A DNA stretch of 64,000 nucleotides from Diplonema papillatum (lineage: Eukaryota; Euglenozoa; Diplonemea; Diplonemida; Diplonemidae): the NCBI GenBank assembly GCA_030068145.1, contig JAPJBO010001104.1, positions 1 to 64,000 of the forward strand, read 5' to 3'. Below are positions 39,722-50,500 of this stretch, in pieces. Numbering within the stretch: the stretch's first letter is position 1; every line of letters starts with the position of its first letter. Made by a program: the position numbers and the translations under genes. The notes under the pieces were generated by a model. The model saw only the letters and a program-made list of their open reading frames with translations. It was not told the DNA's origin and ran no database searches.

Positions 39722-40245
39722 AAAGTACGTGCGCTCGGCTAAGGCCGGCGCGTGGCGAGACTGGAGGCAGCAGTTAAAGTTCGGGGAACAGTAAAGTTCG
39801 GGCGAAGCTAAGTTCGGGCAGTGCTGGTGAAGCTAAGTTCGAGTGATGCTTAGTTCGGGCGTTGCTAAGCGCTCATGCTGCGCTGGTACTAAAAAACAGT
39901 TCGGGCACGAAGCGAAGTTCGGCCAGGGTGGTAAAGTCCGGGTGAAGCCAAGGTCGGTGCTCGTGCCCGGGGGGGGACACCCCCCCCGGACCCCCCCCGA
40001 CCCACCGAGTGCGGGAAAAGTTTGGCGCTGGTACCCGGGTGGGCGCCTCGAAAACAATCTTCGACCGGAAAAATGTCAAGGGCGGGATTCGAACCCGGGC
40101 CTACCGGCCTGAAGGCCGACGCCCGCTCACTCTGCCACCCGTTTGCATTTTGGCAGTACACTTTTTCATCGACAAAAGCCGGGTTGGCTCGAATAGAGGC
40201 TATTCACATTGCATGTTCATAGGGCCTCCAGTCTCGAAAGATTTT
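39722..40245 (+). mobile_element. Second copy of the minisatellite/tRNA-like composite
   Basis: The same 57-bp leader as 9498 (TACGTGCGCTCGGCTAAGGC) is followed by a short, decayed TTCGGGCGAA array (39776-39960), a G/C-tract (39968-40005), the tRNA-like segment (40079-40142) and the common tail (40182-40240). Its order matches 9498-11107. The terminal inverted repeats of the first copy are absent here. Confidence 0.65.
40079..40142 (-). tRNA. tRNA-like segment (degenerate; SINE head or pseudogene)
   Basis: On the minus strand an A-box-like TGGCAGAGTGAGCGGGC is followed by an anticodon-like arm with a 6-nt loop (CGGC-CTTCAG-GCCG) and a B-box GGGTTCGAATCCC. The acceptor stem does not pair. The head differs from the one at 10904-10965, although leader and tail are the same. 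Confidence 0.45.
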
Positions 40246-40478
40246 GAAAAAAAGAGATTCCGGGATTTAAGGCCTCCGGGCGGCCTTGGTAAATGGGTCC
40301 TCTCAGAGCAAGTAAGGGCTGTGTAAGTGCGGGTTGTTTCTTACGTGTCACTTTCGTTGTCTTTTTGTGAGCATTGTTGTGACTGACACCAAGTGGTGTT
40401 GATGTGTTGCATTAGTGTGATTGTCAGGCCTTCGACTACCCTGAGCAACGCACTAACACACCAAGTACATTCCTTTTC

Positions 40479-40595
40479 TTAGAGTGAAAGTTCGCTTGAA
40501 ACTCCGGGGGTTTAAAGTCTCCGGGTGACCTTCGTCGTTAAGGAATATCCTTTGTGCTCTGAGTGTCGTAAGAGTGGTGGTTACACGAGGCTCTT
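40479..40595 (+). repeat. Rep-F copy (long form)
   Basis: Matches 5430-5545. 40246-40478 and 40596-40940 hold nothing recognised beyond A/T runs. Confidence 0.65.
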
Positions 40596-40943
40596 GAAAA
40601 AGGAATCGGCTGAGCTTTAACGTCTTTGGTCTTCGGTTTCCGATCACGTTCGTCTCTAAGGGCGCGCGGCCGGCTTCGCGTTTTAGACCTGGCTCGTATT
40701 TTTACTGTAGAGATGATGCGGTAGAACGACAAACAACACGCATTCATACGGGGCAAACCGAGTGACGAGACAAAAGGAGCCGGGGGGTCTAGTCTCCTTG
40801 CTTTTTTTTCTTTTTTTTTTCTTTTTTTTTTCGAGTGCAAGACTGGGGCTGGGGTGTTCTGGGGGATTGCCTTCTTTTTAACTGGGGTGTTTTTTGATTG
40901 CTCCTTTTCTTATCAACGACAACGAGTGTCAGACTAACCCTTG

Positions 40944-41088
40944 GCTTGGCGCACCTTGGGGCTTGGCGCTCGCGCTGAACACAAGCTCGTCAGAGCGGAC
41001 GGGGTTGTGGCACTGTGCTGCCTCCGACTCAAGCTTTGCAAGCTGTGGTTGACCGTCACGTTCCTGGACCAGGAGCGGCCTTTTTCTT
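40944..41088 (+). repeat. Rep-A copy (5' truncated)
   Basis: Starts within the repeat at TTGGCTTGGCGCACCTTGG and runs to CCAGGAGCGGCC and a T-run. Just before it is a Rep-B start (CAACGACAACGAGTGTCAG). Confidence 0.7.
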
Positions 41089-41099
41089 CTTCTTCTTCT

Positions 41100-41685
41100 C
41101 TTCTTCCGACGATCCCTGTATGGGCATGCGGGCTTTTTGTTTTTTGGTTTGGACTGGGGAGGAGGAGTTAAACTGTTTAGCAACTTTAAAGAATGGCGCA
41201 GGGGGGGAAAATGTTTCTTGGGGGAGGGGACTATTTTTTGCGCTTTGTTGGGCAGAACTGTCTGCCTTTCATCGGGGGGGGGTGGGTGGGTAGTTGGTGC
41301 GTACAGGGACCGGAGGTAACATTCGACTTTCGTTCTCAGCAAACAGTGAGCCAGTGCAGTCGGGAAGTGTGCCGAAGAGGTGGGAATGAAGCCGCATGAC
41401 GGTGGCCTGAATTGAAACGAAACGGCTGGGACCCGAGCAGGGGACCGGTCAACTAACGAGCAAGAAGTCCTGGCTCGGGCATGCGTGAAGACTTAACCGA
41501 AAACGCCAGAAGGAGCAGGTCCCACCTGACGCTGTTAAAGGGGGATGGAGGAGAAGCGAGATAGATGACGCTCATACTTTTTGCTGTGCTTTAGGGGGGG
41601 TGTATTTTTAAAGAGTGAACCTTTTTTTTTTTTTTTTTTTGGACCCTTCGTTTATTTGGCGGGGGGGGCCCGGATCCAGGGGAAT
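41100..41685. other. No gene recognised
   Basis: Short frames and G-runs only. Confidence 0.35.
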
Positions 41686-41686
41686 A

Positions 41687-41935
41687 CACGGTGCAGCCCA
41701 GCTTCAGAAGCTGGATTTAAAGAGAGTGTACACACCCGAAAAAGCGGGTGCGCTGCTAATGATTTGTTTGTGCAATTTGACCTGCACGCGTTCAGGTTGA
41801 ACCGTCTTTTTAGCTGTAACAAGTACGTTCTCTAAGGAGGTTGTACTGGGTAATCACAAAAAAAGCGGGTGTACCTCGCTTACTTTTAACTCCGGCTTTA
41901 GCTCCAGCATCTGGGGTTGGGCATCCGCGCATCCT
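41687..41935. mobile_element. CACGGTG-type inverted-repeat element with nested Rep-E
   Basis: Left ACACGGTGCAGCCCAGCTTC ... AGCTGGATTTAAAG; right TTAACTCCGGCTTTAGCTCC ... CATCTGGGGTTGGGC, inverted. CACCCGAAAAAGCGGGTG lies inside the left arm and AAAAGCGGGTGTAC in the right. Rep-E (41768-41862) sits in the middle. Confidence 0.55.
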
Positions 41936-42189
41936 GGGCTTGTGGACTGGTTTTCTTATCACTTTGCCATGGATTCTTGGACTCTGTGGCGAACAGTAGT
42001 CCCAGAAAAAAACGCGCCTGATACGACAATCTGGTCAGCTTCTTTTCCTTTCAACTTTCGTTTTTTGGTAGGCGGGGGGACAAAGAGAGTGAGGAAGAGG
42101 GGGCAGGGGTAAAGGGGCGGCAAGAGCGCCTTTCTTTTTCAGAAGTGCGATCTCCTGCGCCCCCCACTCACCCCAGCCCCCCCCCCCCC

Positions 42190-42302
42190 AAGGATGGCAA
42201 TAATAAAATACACTTGTATTTTATTCGTTGTATTTTTTTGTATTTTATTGTATTTTATTCTGGAGAATTTGTATTTAATACAAGTCTGTATTTGGAATCC
42301 CA
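42190..42302. mobile_element. TATTTTATTG word element behind a C-run
   Basis: A 13-base C-run (42177-42189) is followed by AAGGATGGCAATAATAAAATAC, repeated GTATTTTATT words, and a right edge TACAAGTCTGTATTTGGAATCC that roughly inverts the left. Small, non-coding. Confidence 0.45.
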
Positions 42303-42911
42303 TTTGCCTGTAGTTGACATGTCTTTATTTTGCCTGTATCCACCTCGTCCAGACGAAAATATCGGAAAATTTCGGAGAAATTCGGGGAGTTTCGGGGTAT
42401 TTCCTTTGCGGCGTAAGGACTCGCCATCATCGAAGACAGAGACGTGCACTCCGCGGCGGGCAGAGGTGCAAGATAAGGTACCAGTGACGAAGAGAGGTGG
42501 CACGAAGAGGTTGTCACGAAAGTAGTCCTAACCACCAGGACCAGGGGCAGTGAAGGTCGAAGACGGCAATTCGAGCGAGGAGTAAGGTTGATAACCAAAA
42601 TGAGAGGCACGATGGCCATCCTGAAAGCAGGGTTGCAGGATGATGCTTGGGCGAGGATAACGTTGCTATGGCGACTGGGACAGAGAGATAACGCAAGTCC
42701 ACCTTCTGGGGTGGGCCTCCACCCACCTGCATAAGGTCGTCGACTGACCTTTCCCGAGACGAGTTGGAATGCGGGTACCATCTTTCCGGAGATTTCCGGT
42801 TCCTCCCGTACTCTACAACTCCCCACATAAGTGAACGTGGACTCCGAAGTGTGACACTGGGTGCACGAATTCAGAATTCCGTGACGCAGAGAGGGTGTTC
42901 AGCTTCATGGG
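42303..42911. other. No gene recognised
   Basis: A 183-residue minus-strand frame (42275-42826) overlaps the word element and has no family motif. It is not taken as a gene. Confidence 0.35.
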
Positions 42912-43085
42912 GTGAAAAGCGCCTTCTTGGCGCCACCACAAATATGGGCAGGTCTTGACGAGTTAGTTGCCGATATCGACCGGAAAAACAAAGCTGCCGA
43001 GGAAACTAAGAAGCGCGAGGAAAAGCAGGCTGAAGCCAAGGAAAAAGTCGTAGATGTAGTCGAGAATCAGGGATCATTTAGAGTC
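42912..43085 (+). CDS. Charged coiled-coil exon fragment
   Basis: The frame reads GLDELVADIDRKNKAAEETK, then KREEKQAEAKEKVVDVVENQ. The Lys/Glu/Ala-rich, heptad-compatible pattern is typical of an alpha-helical coiled coil. Unlike neighbouring frames it is not repeat-derived. The frame is broken after ~43085 by word-element sequence (43129 onward). No other domain is visible, so the function is unknown; it may be a stranded exon. Confidence 0.35.
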
Positions 43086-43128
43086 ACACACACAAAGACA
43101 TGTCAAAAACATCAACCACAAAGCCTAC

Positions 43129-43226
43129 AGGGTCTGTATTTTATTCTGTATTTAATTGTATTTTATTGTATTTTATTGTATTTTATTGTATTTTATTATT
43201 GAATTTGTATTTAATTATTTGACCCT
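43129..43226. mobile_element. ~100-bp AGGGTC-ended element with TATTTTATTG words
   Basis: AGGGTCTGTATTTTATT at the left and AATTATTTGACCCT at the right are inverted. Between them GTATTTTATT repeats. It ends ~20 bp before the target duplication of the next element. Confidence 0.55.
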
Positions 43227-43243
43227 TGTAATATACCATCTTT

Positions 43244-43728
43244 GCCCCCCTCCCCCCCCCCCCTAGGGCAGTGATCATGGCAAACGTTGAACGTTTGAAC
43301 GTTTGACAAACGTTTGCGTTTGCAAAATTCATGTCAAACGTGTATCAAACGTGAGTGAGGCGCTGGCTGCGCCTGCAGTGGTGATCCGAGTGTGGGGTCG
43401 GCTTGCGAACACTCGAGCCACAAGGGCAAGATCTTCATGCCCGGGGCCCCAGAAAGTGGGAGGGAACACTTGCTGAAGGCTAGTATCTCCCTGTATCTCC
43501 CTGTGCACGCCCAAGGAGAACCAGAAGGATGTCTTGTTCCCTTATTTTCGTCGTGTCCGCCTGCAGCCACGTGGACAAGTGCTATCAAGGGTCGTGTACT
43601 GTGTACAGACCCGGTCCATCGATTGGCAAACGTCACGTTTGCACGTTTGTCAAACGTTTGTGTTTGATAATTCTTGTCAAACGTACGTTTGCAAACGTTT
43701 GATAACATCACTGCCGCCCCCCTCCCCC
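43244..43728. mobile_element. Inverted-repeat element with C-tract target duplication
   Basis: GCCCCCCTCCCCC occurs at 43244-43256 and again at 43716-43728, flanking a 459-bp element. Its ends are inverted: TAGGGCAGTGATCATGGC on the left after seven C, and the complement of GGCAGTGATGTTATC on the right. Inside each end are CAAACGTTTG words (43281-43350; 43625-43705). The middle is unrelated sequence. The direct repeat fits a target-site duplication made in a C-rich tract. Confidence 0.75.
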
Positions 43729-44119
43729 AGGGGTGGCCCTAAGCGGCCAGATTGCGGAGTCGTTGGCAGAATCGGACCTGACCCCCCCCACCTATATACA
43801 GGCTATTTTCACTGTGGAGGGGGGACGCTACCTGTCACTCTCGAAGGTGGTCACCACGGTGGGTGGTCAGAAAAAAAAAATTTTTTTTTTGGCCCAAATA
43901 CCCCGAAAACCACACTTTGAAAATTTTTTGTGGGCCCACTTTTGCCAGGGAATTTTGACCATTTCACCTTAGAGAACTCGACCACCCAGCCTCCAAGGCA
44001 ACTGCACTGTAGAAGGGGGGGGGGGGGGGGGGGTCCCTTGCAAAGTCGTTGGGGGCTCTCAGGGTAGTGTCAGCACTGCCCCGCCCCCCCCCGTGGCCTC
44101 CCCCCCTTCTCTCCATCCG
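43729..44119. repeat. G/C-tract repeat related to 30748-30855
   Basis: 43950-43975 (CCAGGGAATTTTGACCATTT) is the inverse of 30748-30774. A/T runs and GGCCCAAATACCCCG also correspond. A C-run (43786-43794) and a long G-run (44017-44033) lie either side, so this may be another decayed G/C-bounded element. Confidence 0.5.
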
Positions 44120-44512
44120 TACACGGTGAGGTCCAGCCTCAAAGGCTGGAGTTAAAGAGAGTGTCAATGAACACAATTGGTGGGCAATAGCATACATTAA
44201 TGCTGCTGCTGTTAAAAAGCTCGTCGTTGGATCCAGAGCTCAGGTTGCAAGGTGGCCCAGTTTGCTGGGCATCAGCGTACTGCTGGTATTCAGAAGGCTG
44301 GGATAAACCCCTCGCATCAAGACCTGTGCTCTATGAACGGTGGTAATGGTGCCTTGCAAGTAATCTCTTCGTCGGGATGAAAGCCCGAGTCACACCCGAA
44401 AAGCGGGTGTGCTTCAACCAAAACGCGTGGAATTCCACACCCGAAAAGCGGGTGTGACATCCGCTTTTTTACTTTAACTTCAGCCTCTGAGGCTAGACCC
44501 CACCGTGTAGCT
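44120..44512. mobile_element. CACGGTG-type inverted-repeat element
   Basis: Left ACACGGTGAGGTCCAGCCTC ... GGCTGGAGTTAAAG (44120-44160); right TTTAACTTCAGCCTCTGAGG ... CCACCGTGT (44475-44512), inverted over ~40 bp. CACCCGAAAAGCGGGTG occurs twice near the right end (44393-44455). Confidence 0.7.
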
Positions 44513-44703
44513 CCATACGTTGCCGCCGTATACTCTACGGCTGGTTGTGACTGACGAGCACGCCGTCGCCGCCGTACCAAAATTGCGAACCCTCTCCGTC
44601 AACGTTTCGCGGTCGCAGAAGATGGACCCTCAACTTTCAACACGGAAGGGGGGGGGAAATATTTCTTGGGTATGAAGAGCGAGGGGGGATCGATCTCAGC
44701 TTA

Positions 44704-45111
44704 ATGTTTAAGGCAGTACTGTCTGTCTCGGCTGACTGTAAGATCACTAGTCTAGTTCTAAATAGCATGACTGCGCGGAGGGCATGCTTACCGAAAGAAG
44801 TCCGGGTCCGACTGCGTCTGCAGAGTAAGGACACAAGAACAAACACTCGAACACGCTGCGGGGCATACGAAGACGTCCGCCGGGACCCCCAGTACAAAGA
44901 GGTAGCGCTCTGTGAGTGCATCTTGCCGAAGGGTTTCGGAGGGGTACGGAAGAAGCGAGAACTGGACACCCCGGCTGTGAACAGATGTGTTGCGAGACCT
45001 TTCTGGCCCAAGATTCCTCTTTTTGTAGACATCGAAACTCTTGGGTTTGATCCAGAGCACATCCAGAAGGCTGTCTGCACTCTGGACAAACCACGTCCCC
45101 TCCGTCCTTAA
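44704..45111 (+). CDS. Hypothetical protein fragment (135 residues)
   Basis: The plus-strand frame has a balanced, charged composition (PKEVRVRLRLQSKDTRTNTR ... EDVRRDPQYKEVALCECILP ... WPKIPLFVDIETLGFDPEHI). Competing minus-strand frames over the same DNA are richer in Ser/Cys and less protein-like. No family is recognised. Start and end are unsupported by splice or regulatory signals. Confidence 0.3.
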   Translation: MFKAVLSVSADCKITSLVLNSMTARRACLPKEVRVRLRLQSKDTRTNTRTRCGAYEDVRRDPQYKEVALCECILPKGFGGVRKKRELDTPAVNRCVARPFWPKIPLFVDIETLGFDPEHIQKAVCTLDKPRPLRP

Positions 45112-46345
45112 AAGGTTAAATAGCGGCATTGGGTGACAGATCGCTCCCCATCTCGGTGGCCAGGAATGGAGCGGGGTAGCAACGGGTCAACCCAGAGGGG
45201 AAAGTGGGGAGGTTGAAGCCAACAGGCACGACCTACTCACCCGCTGTGCAAAAGAAAACTAGTGCGCTCGCCTGCTTTGGTAAGGACCATGCAATACCGC
45301 CTGCAATTGTCAGTACCAATGCGTTATTGAAGTGAATCCACAACAAGTTTATGTTGATAACGTGTCTTGCTCGGCAGCTGCGAATGTTACAGGGTAGGGT
45401 AGGGTCAAAGGGTGGGTTGTTAAACCGAAGCACGGTGCGTTGATTCGCTGCAACACTGGGAGCTTCGATGGCGTGCGTTTAGTGATTAACCAGCTCAGCG
45501 ATTTTTGCTTTCAACAAAGATACGATGTCATGAATGAAATCAAAAATCCCGAGCAATCGGAAAACAACTGTTCCCCTCGGCTCAACAAGAGGGTGACATC
45601 AGTTGCACTCATCGGTGGATGTCTTGGCTCTGGGAACGATGAAGACCGCGGCACTAAAGTTTGTTTTGGAACTCTCGGCAACTCGATTTTCCTCTCTTCG
45701 AGCGAAAGCTCTCATTCGCAACGTGTTGTTACAGGGCCACATGTGGAGAAATAGTGCACACTATGTTGTTCTATTGCGGTTTCGGCCATTAGCCCCGTGC
45801 CTTACAGAGAGCGTGAAAGAGAGAGCACACAACAAGTCATGGGGTAGGGTAGATAGTAGTCCTAGGCCGCTCACAACCACCAAGGAGGGAGATAGAGAGA
45901 TCAGCGCAACTCTGACTCTGTAAGACAGGGGACTCCCCCAAGGAAAGGCAAACAACGCTTGATGATCCCAGTCTTTTTCAGACGGTTCTTCGCATTGTTC
46001 ATTTTGCGTTTCCGGCCACATCATCACTAAGACGGCTGACTTCTGAGGGCAGTCCTTTTTTTTTTTTTCAAAGGTCCGTGTCCGCTGCTTCTTTTCTTTT
46101 TTTGGCTCAGCCGATCCAGGGTTTCATGTTGCCCCCACAGAGCAAGTTCCCGTTGGGGATCAATTTGCTGCGCGCTGGAATGCGCCCAGTTTCCGGACGG
46201 TTTCGGCTGAGGATCCTGTAGCATATTCAGTGTGGGAAACCGCCTCACACAGGGGCGTGAATGGGATCACATGGCTGCTTGCAACCCACCACCCTATTGG
46301 TCCTTGGCGGCTGCGTCTCCGTCTCGGTAAGCGACTGCCGCGGTT
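45112..46345. other. No gene firmly recognised
   Basis: A 104-residue plus-strand frame (45440-45754) has plausible composition but no motif. GGGTAGGGTAGGGT at 45394 is too short to be telomeric. Otherwise unassigned. Confidence 0.3.
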
Positions 46346-46480
46346 TTTTTGTTTCCGACGATCCCGAATGGACGTACAGATTGGTGTCGTTCGACCTTTT
46401 GTGTGCTTGTGAAGTTCAGCTTAGTGCGTGCTTATGGTGATCTTTGTGGTGATTTTTATTTGTTTGGAGAGTTAAAAGGC
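46346..46480 (+). repeat. Rep-G copy
   Basis: TTTCCGACGATCCCGAATGG to GTGCGTGCTTATGGTGATC. Confidence 0.65.
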
Positions 46481-46831
46481 TTTTTCGCGTTTCTGACGTA
46501 GTCCCGTATGGGTGAACAGATTGGTGGGCAGTGGCAGAAGGACTCAAAGGTTTGGGACAATGTCGTCTTTTTCTCTCTTTTTTTTTTTTGCTGCTTGCAA
46601 AACGCACATGTTTGCTTGGCATTTTCGGACCCTGCCAGACGTTCGGGTTCAGCAGAACGTGTCTTTGGCAGGGGAGCGCATGGCTCGGCTTCAATAATTA
46701 TACGGCCCCGAGTTGCAAAGCTTATAGCGAGGGGGAAGGAAGAACTGTTGCCGTTCGAAAAAAGAGGCCCGAGCGCTGGTTGGTCTTTTTATTATATTAT
46801 TTAATGGCGATATTTTGACAGGAGATGTTAG

Positions 46832-47030
46832 TTCAGAGGTTCCTGGGGTTTGCAGATCTTGACCGTTTGTGTGGGGAGCGGTTCTGGGGCGTTTTGGTCA
46901 ACCAACGCTGTCGTTTCGGTGGCTCGGGGCGGAGCTCGACGCACCTCGGCGACTTTGTCCAAAGTAACCGGCGGACGTTGGTAGGGCATGAACGACCTGT
47001 TTTTCCAAAAATCAATCCATGCCTTTGAAG
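46832..47030 (+). repeat. Rep-L copy
   Basis: GTTCAGAGGTTCCTGGGGTT, GATCTTGACCGTTTGTG, CACCTCGGCGACTTTGTCC. Related sequence is at 52293-52450 and a fragment at 51330-51420. 46481-46831 holds nothing recognised. Confidence 0.55.
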
Positions 47031-47339
47031 TGTGAACCTCACGAGACTAGACGATTTTTGGAAATCGTCAGTCGCTCTCATTGAAGATCCATTGACCAAA
47101 CACCATCCAATTTCATTAAACCTTGCGATTCAACTCCAGAAGATATGCGATGCTTGTTCTCGGACCCAGAATTTCAAACAGAGCATCTACCATCCGGAAG
47201 CTGAACCCGCAAACCCGCTATTTGTACTTTTCGGTTTCTTTGACCTGCCTCCTTTCTCCGGCTGAGGCAGAGTGTGACAGGAAGACAAAGGTTTGCCATT
47301 GGTTTTGTCTGCTTGCATGCAAAATGCGCTGTGCCCACG
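47031..47339 (+). other. Unassigned; possible coding fragment
   Basis: A 77-residue plus-strand frame (47032-47265: TRLDDFWKSSVALIEDPLTK ... LNLAIQLQKICDACSRTQNF) has protein-like composition but no recognised family. Confidence 0.25.
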
Positions 47340-47570
47340 CTGTAGTACGTGTGCTTCACATGTGGTCATATTGGGTACCCATGCGGTTCTAGGCATCAGG
47401 TATCGGGTACCACATGGGGATCACGTATACACACAGTATGCACTCGCTGTGCAGTGCGCACATACACCACCACATACCGGTATGATGGGGTACATGCCTA
47501 CCTGTGAGTGTAGGTAGTGTTTACGGGGGGTGCATACATACCTATATACTGGGTGGTATACTTGGCCCCT
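47340..47570. repeat. Word array GGTACC / GTATAC at the 3' edge of the LINE
   Basis: Short words GGGTACC, CGGGTACCACATG, GTATACACACAGTATG, ACCGGTATG, GTACATG, TATATACTGGGTGGTATAC recur without a fixed period. The LINE reading frame runs into this array and stops at 47498, so the array replaced the rest of its RNase H domain. Confidence 0.55.
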
Positions 47571-50500
47571 TTTACCACAGCACCAACCTGCGCTTCCTCT
47601 CGAAAGCTTCCGTCTGTCGCTATTTCGACGACCTGCCCCGTTGCTCTCTGCAGCGCGCATTCCAGATCTGCGAGGATCTTCGGCTTGGCTCCTGTCCGGA
47701 CGGGTCGCAGTTGGAAGTCCCTCGCTGGAAGCTGCTGGCTTCGGGTGTGCGGCCTCGCTGCGATGTGGGCCCGTGTCCTCTGCGCGTCGCAGTAGTCCGA
47801 TATCCGCGTCAGGCGAAAGCCAATTCCACTAGCCGTGTAGTCTCGCACGCCTTTGCTGTTTCTGTGCGTCGGTACCAAGGAGTTGTAGGCCGCGTTCAGC
47901 TTCCAATGGTCGGGTTGGAAACATCGAGACAGTACGTGTGCTGACAGGGTGGGTAGGGCGTGGCTCCGGAATAGGTCGGCTTTCCTTCTTGTCGACTGGA
48001 AGTAGGACTGCCGAACTAAAGCACACGCGCGGCTGAATCGTTCCACCTTTCCATCATTTCGCTTACATGCCGTGACTGTCTTTTCCGCGTGCAGGCAACC
48101 CCCGAGCAGTCGCGCCTGCGTTACCGTCGCGGTGCATCCCAGTCCGGGTACCTGCAGGCTTCGTTGCCGTCGCGCGACAATTTTGAACTTGGCTTTCGCC
48201 ATACGGAAATGCTTTTCTCGAAGCCACTCGTTGAGTCGTTGGACGTGCTGAGCTATCTGCGACCATTTTAGGAGGACGGTGAGGTCGTCAACGTAGGCCT
48301 TGCAGTACGAGGAGGTGATTTTCGGTGGCGTCGCTGTATAAAGAAGATAGAGCACGACACTGAGCGGCGAGCCCTGCAGCAGGCCCTGTTGTGGGAGCAT
48401 GGCGGGTGTGAAGCCTTCGTGAGTCGTCAGCGTGAAAAGCTGAGACCGGACTACTGGCTCCAGCGTGTTGGCCCATGTTTCACCTAGGGAGCACCTGACG
48501 ACGTTGAGAAGTTGAGTGTGCGGCACCGAGTCGTAAGCTGCCTCGATGTCCGCTATGACCACGGCATGGTCATCGTCGTCGCCGTCGTCTGCATCAAGCC
48601 AGTCTTGGGCTCTCTGAAAGATCTCGAGCGTCGCGTCTGGCCTTCCGCAACCGAATTGAAAGTTCTGCTCCCTGATGATCTGTTGACACGTGTGGTTCAT
48701 TTTGAGGTAGAGACACACGTGCAGTAGTTTCACCATAAGGGGCATGATGGCTATAGGCCGGTATCCCGCTGCGGACGTGCGTTTGTGGCCGATCTTCCGG
48801 ATGAGAAAAATCCACGAGAGCGCGTGTTTTTCCGGTATCCCTTCTGCAATCCATCTGTTGAACTGTGTTGTAACTATGTCTATTTCTGCAGGTCGGATGG
48901 TGGTGAGGAAAGTTGCGGAAAAGTCCGTCGTTCTTGCGGTCTTCTTCAGGGCGTCGATGGCCTTCTTCACGTCTGCGCTTTCGATGTCGACGATCTTCGC
49001 TGGTCTCTCTTTTCTTCTGTGCACAGCGTCGCGAAAGGCTTCCTTCGGTGCGTTTGATGGAGTGGATGCGTTGTTGACGGCTTTGAATAAGACGGCATTG
49101 TAGCGCTCTCGGTAGTACTCCATAACGGCCGGTACGTTAGGAATGATAGGTGGCTCGTACGGATGGCGTTTGGGTGCCACTTGGTTGCTCGTCTCACCTC
49201 TGGTAATTAACGTGATCTTCCGTCGTATTGATGCGACTTCCACATTGAGCTGGCGTCTGACTTCCTGGTTCGGTGTCGTACTCCGTTGCAACAGTCGTTT
49301 GTTCATGGCGAGCTGCAGTCTAGCTACCTTGGTCGTGCGCCTTTTCGGTGGGTGGTGCATGTTGGAGCCTGCCATGCCTCGGATGAGGTCGTCAAATGAG
49401 GCTGCCTCTGGTCGCCGACCGATTGGGTAAGTCATAGGAGGTATGACCCTTTTGATACAGTGGTCGTACTGTAGGCATATCGCCGCATGGTCGCTTCCTC
49501 CCGTAAACCTTACGGCTTCTAATGAACAGTTCGACCCGCGTGGCACAAAGGCTCTGTCAATCGACGTCTCGCAGTTCCTCCGTCGAAAGGTTCCCCTCTG
49601 CCCGACCAATTCTCGGCTGGCGCATGAGCGCACAATCGCTTCGCACGCAGGCACGGTGTTGCAGTTAAAGTCTCCGACGACGACGTACTCATCGGTTGCC
49701 CTTCGCATCGTGTTGCATATCCATCCTGCTAGGGATTCCGCTTCTGATCGTCGTAGCATGGTGGGTACATAGACGCTTATCACCCTAAGCACCCGTTCCC
49801 CTAGCTTGATGTCCGCATAGCAGGCCGTGCGGTGCGATCCCGTTCGCAGAGTGTGCAAATTTTCTCCCCGGATTGAGACTGCACTCCGCGCGATTTCTGT
49901 TTCGTCAGCTGCAACGGCTACTACGTTCCATCCCTTGTGCCGCGCCATGTCGTCGAAGACTTGCTTCTGCCGTCCAATTTCGCATGTCGCTAGTATGTGG
50001 GCTTCGGGTTGTAGGTCAAAGTACGTTGCTAGGTCTTTTTTTCCGCAGGCGTTGCAGCTCACGATTCTCACCTTGCTTCCCATTCGAGCAGCTGTGCGTG
50101 GTAGCGTCGCTTGGGAGAGGGGCGGGATACTGAGTCGTGGCGGGAAAACCGTGGTGTTTCCGGGTGACGCGGTTGATGGGATTGCGCCGGTTTGGAGGTT
50201 TGAGTCGGTTGGTTGGGCTGGCTGCGGCAGGATAGGCACGGCGTGGAGATGTTGAGTAATCGATTCGAGGAGGTGGCAAGGTGATGACAAATTATTATCG
50301 TCTAACTGGCGTCGTATTGCTTGAAGGTTTGTGGTTTGGCGAGGAAGACGGGTTTGATCGGGCAGTGGGAGGAGGGGAACGTTCGGAGCTGGTCGGGGGA
50401 GGGTGGGAACTAGGTTGCCGGACAGGGGGCGTGTGATGGATGCAGACTGATGTTCTCTTGTTTCTGATGCTGATGTGCTGACATGGTTTGGGTTAGAATA

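Noticed and set aside
10904..40142. Functional tRNA genes
   Set aside because: Anticodon loops have six bases, arms are incomplete and both are embedded in a repeat.
42275..42826. 183-residue minus-strand frame
   Set aside because: It runs into a TATTTTATTG word element and shows no family motif.
44637..45129. Minus-strand frames of 113-150 residues opposite the 135-residue plus-strand frame
   Set aside because: Ser/Cys-rich shadows of the plus-strand frame with no family motif.
45394..45407. Telomere-like GGGTAGGGTAGGGT
   Set aside because: Only three short units, internal to the window.
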